A model generated the notes under the pieces. The model was not told where the DNA came from. It saw nothing but the letters and a program-made list of their open reading frames with translations, and made no database searches. A DNA stretch of 9,787 nucleotides from the NCBI GenBank assembly GCA_038254525.1, contig JBBSGC010000078.1:1-9787 (forward strand), in the 5' to 3' direction. This stretch comes from JBBSGC01 sp038254525 (GTDB taxonomy: Bacteria > Actinomycetota > Actinomycetes > Propionibacteriales > Nocardioidaceae). The translations under genes and the position numbers were made by a program. Shown piece by piece: positions 1 to 4,862 of the stretch (positions are counted from its first letter, which is position 1; each line of letters starts with the position of its first letter).

Positions 1-72
1 CCGCGACCTCAGTCGCTGGTCTGGAGTCACCAGCACATCGCGAAGTCGCTCGGGCACGGCCACCTGAGCTGA
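1..72 (+). other. Possible C-terminal tail of an unidentified upstream protein
   Basis: One plus-strand frame is open from the window edge to a TGA at 70-72 and reads 23 residues ending in SLGHGHLS. Most of its codons end in G or C, as in the real genes here, which is the only support for coding. I do not recognise the family. The tail is too short to judge, and a minus-strand frame over the same bases also looks acceptable, so this is a weak call. Confidence 0.2.
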
Positions 73-126
73 GCAGTCGCTCGAGCAATCGACCGGCCGG
101 ACCCGCGGGATCAACGTCAGCGGCAC

Positions 127-152
127 GCAGGTTGACCCTGCAGGTTGACCTG
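127..152. repeat. Two tandem 13-bp repeats (GCAGGTTGACC core)
   Basis: GCAGGTTGACCCT at 127-139 is followed directly by GCAGGTTGACCTG at 140-152, sharing the first 11 bases. The second copy contains the near-palindrome CAGGTTGACCTG (141-152). The repeats sit in the gene-poor stretch before the gene at 273. Each contains TTGACC, which resembles a -35 element, but no convincing -10 follows at the right distance. They could be a regulator binding site or chance; no function is claimed. Confidence 0.35.
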
Positions 153-272
153 CTTCTCTATTCACCCCGACCGATCGGCCCCCTTGCCCTCTTCTGGACG
201 CTGTGGGCACACCCTGTGGACGGGTAGCCAAGCCGAGCGGCAACTGTCGGCGGCCATCAGCAGACTTCTGAT

Positions 273-722
273 ATGAGCAACAAGCGCAACCGGCGCCGCC
301 TTGCGCCAGCGCCAACCAGTTCACGCGCCCACGGCGACCGGCCGGCGCGGCTGCCTCCGGCGCTCGCCGGCGTGCCCACCGAGCCGTCAACACCGCAACC
401 GCTAGGCGGTGTCGAGACTGCGGTGGGCTACATCGCCACCGGCGCGCTCGACCCGCACCTGTCCGAGATCATGCGCGCGATTCACGAGCGTCAGCGGCAC
501 TTGGCCAGGACGCGATCGGTCCAGGCGCTGGCCCGCGTCTCGGTCGGTGACCGAGTGCGACTGACGCGAGACGTCCGCCCGTATTACCTGCACGGCGCCA
601 CCGGCACCGTCATCGGCTGGTCCGGTCAGCGGGTCAGCGTGCTGCTCGACGTGCCTATCGGGCGCTTCACGCACGGCGAGCTCACCTGTCCGCCGCTGGG
701 GCTCGAGCGGCTGAGCGCATGA
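273..722 (+). CDS. Hypothetical protein with C-terminal SH3/KOW-like domain
   Basis: A 149-residue protein of unknown function. The first 45 residues are basic and rich in Pro, Ala and Arg (it begins MSNKRNRRR) and look disordered. Residues 57-85 could form a charged helix. Residues 90-147 look like a small beta-barrel: VGDRVRLTRDVRPYYLHGAT at 91-110 followed by GTVIGW, the Gly/Val-rich pattern of KOW or SH3-like modules that often bind nucleic acid or protein. No signal peptide or membrane segment is visible. The ATG at 273 has no Shine-Dalgarno sequence. CAGACT at 261-266 is at -10 spacing, so a leaderless transcript is possible. Codon use is typical for the window. The gene lies 66 bases before vapB on the same strand, but vapB appears to have its own promoter. 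That it is a gene is fairly sure; the domain is an inference from pattern. Confidence 0.75.
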   Translation: MSNKRNRRRLAPAPTSSRAHGDRPARLPPALAGVPTEPSTPQPLGGVETAVGYIATGALDPHLSEIMRAIHERQRHLARTRSVQALARVSVGDRVRLTRDVRPYYLHGATGTVIGWSGQRVSVLLDVPIGRFTHGELTCPPLGLERLSA

Positions 723-750
723 CGCCATGACGTACCCAGCCGGTCCGACG

Positions 751-782
751 CGGTACCAGATCGAGGGCGGTGACGGTACCAT
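751..782 (+). promoter_or_regulatory. vapBC leaderless promoter with CGGTACCA direct-repeat operator
   Basis: TACCAT at 777-782 fits the actinobacterial -10 pattern TANNNT and ends 6 bases before the vapB ATG at 789, the spacing expected of a leaderless transcript. No Shine-Dalgarno sequence precedes that ATG. CGGTACCA occurs at 751-758 and again at 774-781, 23 bp apart (about two helical turns), and the second copy overlaps the -10. A degenerate third copy (CGTACCCA) lies at 731-738. RHH antitoxins commonly repress their own operons by binding paired sites over the promoter, so these are candidate VapB operators. No -35 is evident. Both the promoter and the operator role are inferences. Confidence 0.5.
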
Positions 783-788
783 CGCGGC

Positions 789-1049
789 ATGGCGACCAAT
801 CTACGGCTGAGCGCTGAGACGGCCACCGCGCTGCGGGCAGCTGCCGAGTCAACTGGGCGATCCCAACAGGATCTGCTGCGAGACGCCGTCAACCGCTACC
901 TGGGGCTCAGTGGCGAATCGGATCGAGAGCGCGGCGTGCGCAGCGGGCTCGTCCGACCCCCCAGCTCGTTCGTCGACGTCACACCCAGCGTCCAGCTGGC
1001 CGCCGGCGTCTCCATCCTGGACCTGCTGGACCGGGATGAGAAGGAGTGA
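789..1049 (+). CDS. vapB: VapB-type ribbon-helix-helix antitoxin
   Basis: An 86-residue antitoxin of a type II toxin-antitoxin pair. Residues 4-38 have the ribbon-helix-helix pattern: a short strand (NLRLSAE) for DNA contact, then two helices, the second containing QQDLLRDAVNRYL. This part should dimerise and bind the operon's own operator. The C-terminal end, residues 73-86 (GVSILDLLDRDEKE), is acidic and is the likely segment that wraps and blocks the VapC active site. The ATG at 789 is chosen because the RHH domain begins there and a -10 element sits at leaderless distance. Its TGA overlaps the vapC start (GTGA, 1046-1049), the usual antitoxin-first arrangement with coupled translation. 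The assignment rests on fold pattern plus its PIN-domain partner. Confidence 0.85.
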   Translation: MATNLRLSAETATALRAAAESTGRSQQDLLRDAVNRYLGLSGESDRERGVRSGLVRPPSSFVDVTPSVQLAAGVSILDLLDRDEKE

Positions 1050-1444
1050 TCGTTTACGCCGACAGCAGCGCTTTGCTGAAGAGGGTCATCGTTGAAGCGG
1101 AGTCTGCGGGCATGCGCTCGCTGCTGGCACGGCACGAAGCAGCTGGCGACCTGGTGGCCGCGTCATCGGTGTCCTGGTTGGAGATCTGGCGCTCTCTGCG
1201 CCGCGCCGGCATCACGCAGATCGACCACCTAGCGACGCAAGCTCTGTCCGGCGTCGCCGAACATCCCCTGTCAGACCAGCTGCTCACACGGGCGCGGACA
1301 GTTGGCCCGCGCTGGTTGCGGTCGCTCGATGCGCTGCATCTCGCGTCGGCGATCGAGATAGGAGCCGAGTCGATGGTGACCTACGACCAACGGCTCGCCC
1401 ACGCGTCGCGTCTGCTGGGACTGGTCGTTCTCGCGCCGGGCTGA
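1046..1444 (+). CDS. vapC: VapC-type PIN-domain ribonuclease toxin
   Basis: A 132-residue PIN-domain toxin, normal length for VapC. Family members are metal-dependent RNases that cut tRNA or rRNA and stop translation when the antitoxin is lost. The four acidic residues expected of the active site are all present: Asp6 in YADSSALLK, Glu46 in VSWLEIWR, Asp95 in SLDALHLASA and Asp114 in VTYDQRLA. The toxin therefore looks active. The GTG at 1046 is the only start that keeps Asp6 in a normal N-terminal position. It overlaps the vapB stop by 4 bases. AAGGAG at 1041-1046 abuts the start and is too close to be a standard ribosome site, so translation probably relies on coupling to vapB. The RNA target cannot be predicted. 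Confidence 0.93.
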   Translation: MIVYADSSALLKRVIVEAESAGMRSLLARHEAAGDLVAASSVSWLEIWRSLRRAGITQIDHLATQALSGVAEHPLSDQLLTRARTVGPRWLRSLDALHLASAIEIGAESMVTYDQRLAHASRLLGLVVLAPG

Positions 1445-1475
1445 CGCTGTGCCGTGCCAGGTGGCACGCCGCGTC
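1443..1475. terminator. Hairpin between convergent vapC and the 1485-1931 gene
   Basis: CGTGCC (1453-1458) and GGCACG (1463-1468) form a perfect 6-bp stem with a 4-base loop. An outer GACGC (1443-1447) pairs with GCGTC (1471-1475) across short internal bulges. The structure lies just past the vapC stop and also just past the stop of the convergent minus-strand gene, so it could end both transcripts. There is no T-tract, which is common for actinobacterial hairpins but weakens the call. Confidence 0.45.
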
Positions 1476-1484
1476 GGCGTCCTC

Positions 1485-1931
1485 TTAGGGCGGGTTCAGT
1501 TCCTCTATGGCCGGGCCACCGACGTCGACGACCTTTTTGGTGGACAACGCGTTCGGGCTGTCGGCACCCCACACGTCGCGCAGCACCGCGACCGTCATCC
1601 CAGCGAGCCGATGACCCTCCTCAGGAGGCATGTCGAGCTGGAGATTGTCGGTACCGGTCACCGACCTGCCCTTGCGGTCACGGACCGGGGGTTCCCAGCC
1701 GAGCGCGAGCACCCGTTCGTCTTCCCCCTGACCGGCCACGCCGCCCTCGTAGGACACCTCCCCGTGGATGCCCTGATCGCCCCACGACATGAACTGCACA
1801 TAGCGTGCCGTTCCCTTGACCTCGATGACCAGCACCTCCCGGTCGCGCAGGGCGCGCAAGAAACGGCCCAGCCGCTGCTCGAGAGTCCACCACTCGTCGG
1901 CGCTGGCGTCGACCGGCGTTGCACCGTCCAT
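1485..1931 (-). CDS. TY-Chap/YbjN-like small protein
   Basis: A 148-residue soluble protein. Residues 12-60 (DEWWTLEQRLGRFLRAL, then EVLVIEV and RYVQFMSWGDQGIHGEVS), the LALGWEPP at 75-82 and the C-terminal TVAVLRDVWG at 113-122 resemble small actinobacterial proteins described as TY-Chap: YbjN / type III secretion chaperone-like peptide-binding domains, often in operons with secreted or toxin-like partners. The family call is from memory of the pattern and the function is unknown. The same frame is open upstream to 2165, but ATG 1931 is preferred because AGGAGG at 1936-1941 precedes it at proper spacing, and the upstream part is HepT toxin debris. No intact partner gene is adjacent. It is convergent with vapC and ends in TAA at 1485-1487. 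Confidence 0.7.
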   Translation of the reverse strand: MDGATPVDASADEWWTLEQRLGRFLRALRDREVLVIEVKGTARYVQFMSWGDQGIHGEVSYEGGVAGQGEDERVLALGWEPPVRDRKGRSVTGTDNLQLDMPPEEGHRLAGMTVAVLRDVWGADSPNALSTKKVVDVGGPAIEELNPP

Positions 1932-1933
1932 CG

Positions 1934-1941
1934 CTCCTCCT
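1934..1941 (-). promoter_or_regulatory. Strong ribosome binding site setting the start at 1931
   Basis: Read on the minus strand, AGGAGGAG (1941 to 1934) lies just upstream of the ATG at 1931-1929. It is the best Shine-Dalgarno match seen in the window. It argues that translation starts here and not at the GTG at 2165, which would add a piece of the decayed HepT toxin. Confidence 0.65.
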
Positions 1942-1966
1942 CGCGCCTGGCCGACACCCCTTCCCG

Positions 1967-1972
1967 ACTGTA
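1967..1972 (-). promoter_or_regulatory. Possible -10 element for the 1485-1931 gene
   Basis: TACAGT (1972 to 1967 on the minus strand) fits TANNNT and would give a leader of about 30 bases carrying the AGGAGG site. No clear -35 is present. It lies just beyond the last HepT-like residues, so the gene may be transcribed independently of the decayed toxin genes. Weak, by pattern only. Confidence 0.3.
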
Positions 1973-1985
1973 GACGGACAGACGA

Positions 1986-2417
1986 GCCACATACCCCTGC
2001 GACGTCCGCGACGTAGTCGCCGTAGTCCTGTGTCGCGGCCGTGACGGCAGCTGCCACCAGATCGAGGTCGACCCGAACGTACTCGTGGACGAACACGTTG
2101 CGCCGGCCGACCGAGCGCCAAAGCCGTTCGCAGACAGCGACGTCGAGCACGCCGGCTGTACGCACGGCGTCAAATTACGTCCGGTAGTCCCCGGTGCCCG
2201 GTCGAGCATCGTCGCGGCGATGTGACTGTTGATGGAACGGCCATCTCGACGAGCTGGGAGAGAATCCGCTCAATCGCATGCCGGAGCATCCGATCTGCAC
2301 GTAGGTCCGACGACGTGAGCGGTTCGACAAGGCGCAGGTCCGCGAGCAGGTCGCGGAACAGCGCCAGCCGTGCGTGGACGACGTCGGCATCCAGCTCCCG
2401 AGGGCTGACTGCGACAT
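1986..2417 (-). pseudogene. hepT: Decayed HepT-type HEPN toxin (frameshifts and a stop)
   Basis: Reading the minus strand across three frames rebuilds a HepT-like protein of about 144 codons, normal for this family of MNT-associated RNase toxins. Frame 1 starts with ATG 2417 (MSQSAL). A second frame continues ELDADVVHARLALFRDLLAD and later MLRHAIERILSQLVEMAV. A third gives INSHIAATMLDRAPG. The original frame then returns with DYRT, a TAA at 2175-2177, and FDAVRTAGVLD up to DYVADVAG. The HEPN active motif Rx4HxY is intact as RNVFVHEY (2079-2102). The breaks, near 2403, 2234 and 2190, each look like loss of one base, so the three together restore the frame before the stop codon. The start overlaps the stop of the MntA remnant (TGATG), the usual MNT-HepT layout. 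No functional full-length toxin can be made. The HepT call is firm; exact break positions are inferred. Confidence 0.8.
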
Positions 2418-2658
2418 CAGGTCGAGGTCGAGCGCCGCAACCAGGCGGTGTCGAGCCTCTCCATGATGGCGGCGATCTGCGCGTTGGCGAAGTCGTCGGG
2501 CTGGTGCTGGTACAACGGCCGTCCGCCCACCAGTGCCCGTTCGCGAGCCACCGGACCAGCCCGGTTGAGCACCATCAGATCGACGTGGTCACTGCTCAGA
2601 CTCCGGGCGAGCGCAGCCAGCGGCGGTGCAAGTAGTCGGCGAGATCATGCGGTTTGAA
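2417..2658 (-). pseudogene. mntA: MntA-type nucleotidyltransferase antitoxin remnant, N-terminus lost
   Basis: The minus strand encodes the C-terminal part of an MNT-family antitoxin, which in intact MntA/HepT pairs neutralises the toxin by transferring AMP to a tyrosine of HepT. Visible pieces are KPHDLADYLHRR, then, after an apparent one-base loss near 2620, LAALARSLSSDHVDLMVLNR, then ARERALVGGRPLYQ and IMERLDTAWLRR, ending in TGA at 2417-2419. The catalytic GSx(10)DxD segment expected upstream is not found in any convincing frame, so the gene is cut off at its N-terminal side near 2660 and also frameshifted. It directly precedes the hepT remnant and overlaps its start by one base, supporting a former two-gene operon. 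Inactive as it stands. Confidence 0.7.
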
Positions 2659-2693
2659 GCGCGGTCAGTGATACCAGATTCGGGAGCGACGTC

Positions 2694-2913
2694 GAACTGC
2701 TGCATGTGCTCAGGGCGGAACCGATCGGCATGCCAGCGAACAAGAAACCGACGGCCAACGGGACCGGGTCACCGCCGATCTGACCCGCCAGCCAGACCGT
2801 ATCGAACCGCGCGACGAGGTGACTACCGGGTGCTCGTCCGCATCGTCGAGGATGCCGATGCGGTGCTGGTCGTGCGCATCGACCACCGGGCCGACGTCCA
2901 TCGTCGTCGCTGA
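2694..2913 (+). pseudogene. C-terminal remnant of a RelE/ParE-superfamily toxin
   Basis: On the plus strand, residues ending at the TGA 2911-2913 read YRTARRGDYRVLVRI followed by DADAVLVVRIDHRADVHRRR, a close match to the final strands of RelE-type ribosome-dependent mRNA interferases (usual pattern ARRGDYRVLY...IDHRADVYRR). The conserved near-terminal Tyr is His here. Upstream, another frame offers LLHVLRAEPIGMPANKK, which fits the expected preceding segment but hits TGA at 2781-2783 and is out of frame by one base with the C-terminal part. No N-terminal helices and no adjacent antitoxin are found, so the gene is truncated and frameshifted. The C-terminal identity is fairly sure; the upstream limit is a guess. 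It converges on recD. Confidence 0.6.
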
Positions 2914-2951
2914 CGGCTTCATCGGCGGGACGCCGCAGTGCCCACCGCGGA

Positions 2952-2969
2952 GCTTCTGGTGGCAGAAGC
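2952..2969. terminator. Hairpin 3' of recD (and of the relE remnant)
   Basis: GCTTCTG (2952-2958) and CAGAAGC (2963-2969) form a perfect 7-bp stem with a 4-base loop. It starts 7 bases past the recD stop on the minus strand and about 40 bases past the relE-remnant stop on the plus strand. It is a good candidate to end the recCBD transcript, although no T-tract follows in the minus direction. Confidence 0.5.
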
Positions 2970-2975
2970 AGTGTC

Positions 2976-4862
2976 TCAAGGCGCCTCTCGCAACCCGCTC
3001 GCCCGGGCCACGCGTCGCGACACCGCACGCCGCACCGCCGCCTCGGACCCGATCACCCGCACGTGGGTCTGCGCCCGGGTCACCGCCGTGTAGAACAGCT
3101 CGCGCGTCAACACCCGCGAGTCGGCCGCGGGCAGCAGCAGAGTCGCCCGGTCGAACTGGCTGCCCTGCGCCCGATGCACGGTCATCGCATGCACGGTCAG
3201 CACCGCCGACAACCGGCTCGGGCTCAGCAGGGCCGGCTTGCTCCCACGCCCGAACGCGGCCAGCAGCCCGCGTTCGCCGCCGTCGACCACCACGCCGGTG
3301 TCGCCGTTGAAGAGCTCCACGTCGTAGTCGTTGGCCGTCACCAGCAGCGGCTGACCGCGGTACCACTTGCCGGCAGCCGGCCGGCCCAGCGCGTCCGCGA
3401 GCCACCTCTCGACCTGCTCGGTCCACCGCGCCACCCCGTAGGGGCCGCGGCGGTGCGCGCACAACAGCCGATGCCGGCCAAGTGCTTCGATCGCCTCGCG
3501 CGCTTGATCGGCGTCCGCGAGCTCGGTCAGCGCCCGGGCCGCATCGACCACGTCGTCGCGCAGAGCGCCGAGCTGCCCCGCGGCCAGCGTCCCGTCCGGC
3601 GGTGTCTCGACGTAAGACACCGACGGCCCGCCGGCACGCAACAGGGTGAGCACCCGGTCCTCGTCGGTCTCCCGGATGGCCGCGGCCAACTCCCCGATAG
3701 CCGCTCCGTAGCGGTGGGTGACGGTCAGCCGTACAACGCCGTTGCGCAATGCGGCGGGATCCGCGTCGCCGACGTCGGCGGGGACCACCTGGCCAAGCTG
3801 CGGCGGGATGGTGGCGCCAGTCGGCGCCGGTCGCTCGACCAAGTCACCGAGCACGGCACCCGCCTCGACCGACGCCAGCTGTTCGGGGTCGCCGACCAGC
3901 ACCAGGCGCGCCTCGGGGCGCACCGCCTCCACCAGCCGCGACATCAGCGTGAGCGAGACCATCGACGTCTCGTCGACGACGACGACGTCGTAGGGCAGCC
4001 GGTCGTGGCGGTCGTGTCGGAACCGGCTGCGGCTGCCCGGCTTGCGGCCGAGCAGCCGGTGCACCGTCGACGCCGACAGGTCGGCCAGATCGAGGCCACG
4101 GGCCTGCGCCTCCTCGTGCACGGCCTCAATGAGCCGGGCGGCCGCCTTGCCGGTTGGTGCCGCCAGCGCGATCCGCGGCGGCGGGTCGGACAGCGTGCGC
4201 AGCAGCTCGATGATCCGCGCCACGGTCGTCGTCTTCCCGGTGCCCGGACCGCCGGCCACCACGGTCACCGACCGCAGGGCCGCCATCGCGGCGGCCAGCC
4301 GCTGCCGGTCGGGTCCGCGGCCGGGGAACAGCCGGGCGAGCTCGTCGCGCAACGCATCGACATCCACCGGCGGCACAGCGCGCGAGGCCCGGGCGTCGAG
4401 CTCCTCGCGCACCAGCTGCTCCTGGCGCCAGTAGCGGTCGAGGTAGAGCAGCGCGCCCACCAGCCGAAGCGGGTGGCCGGTCCGCTCCGGCGCAGACAGC
4501 TCAGCGTGCGCCACCAGCGCGCTGCCGCCACATGCGCTCAGCCAGTCCCCCGGCTCCGGCCATGGCAGCGCGTCGACGTCCGTACGCGCATCGTCCTCCG
4601 CCGTCACCGTCTCGCGGGCCGTCGACAGATCCACACAGACCGATCCCAGCCGTACGCCACGGACCGCGAGCGCCGCGGCCAACAGCACACGTTCGTCGGA
4701 CTCGTGACCCAGCCGGGCGAGCCGCTGTGCGACGTGCACGTCGGCGGCGCTGAGCACACAGGCGGCGTTGAAGACGCGGAGCAGCCCGGTCGCTCGCAGC
4801 GCCAGTCGCACGTCGAAGGCGTCGCCCTCGTCGGGCAGCACGACCTCGTCGATCACCGGCAC
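2976..4862 (-). CDS. recD: RecD, 5'-3' helicase subunit of RecBCD
   Basis: A 628-residue SF1B helicase, close to the usual RecD length. It is the fast 5'-3' motor of the RecBCD complex that unwinds double-strand ends. Residues 1-150 form the N-terminal RecB-binding region. The motor follows: Walker A GGPGTGKTTT (204-213, Lys210), motif Ia APTGKAAARL (235-244), TVHRLLG (266-272), motif II VVVVDETSMV (293-302), motif III LVLVGDPEQLASVEAG (320-335), VHAMTVHRAQGSQF (557-570) and motif VI FYTAVTRAQTHVRV (590-603). All are intact. GTG 4862 is chosen because an AGGTGG site precedes it; it overlaps the recB end by 10 bases. A GTG at 4856, in a 4-base GTGA overlap, is an alternative. It is the last gene of the operon and is followed by a hairpin. 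Confidence 0.97.
   Translation of the reverse strand: MPVIDEVVLPDEGDAFDVRLALRATGLLRVFNAACVLSAADVHVAQRLARLGHESDERVLLAAALAVRGVRLGSVCVDLSTARETVTAEDDARTDVDALPWPEPGDWLSACGGSALVAHAELSAPERTGHPLRLVGALLYLDRYWRQEQLVREELDARASRAVPPVDVDALRDELARLFPGRGPDRQRLAAAMAALRSVTVVAGGPGTGKTTTVARIIELLRTLSDPPPRIALAAPTGKAAARLIEAVHEEAQARGLDLADLSASTVHRLLGRKPGSRSRFRHDRHDRLPYDVVVVDETSMVSLTLMSRLVEAVRPEARLVLVGDPEQLASVEAGAVLGDLVERPAPTGATIPPQLGQVVPADVGDADPAALRNGVVRLTVTHRYGAAIGELAAAIRETDEDRVLTLLRAGGPSVSYVETPPDGTLAAGQLGALRDDVVDAARALTELADADQAREAIEALGRHRLLCAHRRGPYGVARWTEQVERWLADALGRPAAGKWYRGQPLLVTANDYDVELFNGDTGVVVDGGERGLLAAFGRGSKPALLSPSRLSAVLTVHAMTVHRAQGSQFDRATLLLPAADSRVLTRELFYTAVTRAQTHVRVIGSEAAVRRAVSRRVARASGLREAP

Noticed and set aside
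214..223. TGTGGACGG as a DnaA box
   Set aside because: One imperfect copy with no cluster or AT-rich stretch, so no origin is supported.
1449..1973. A 174-codon plus-strand open frame opposite the TY-Chap-like gene
   Set aside because: The minus-strand frame has a strong ribosome site and family-like motifs; the plus frame has neither.
2175..2417. An intact 80-residue minus-strand protein starting MSQSALGSWM
   Set aside because: Only its first few and last few residues match HepT; the middle is the out-of-frame reading between deletions, so it is part of the hepT pseudogene.
2700..2820. Minus-strand reading VWLAGQIGGDPVPLAVGFLF as the missing catalytic N-terminus of MntA
   Set aside because: It loosely resembles the nucleotidyltransferase GS...DxD region but lacks both the Ser and the Asp pair, its spacing to the rest is wrong, and the plus-strand RelE-like reading over the same bases is much better.
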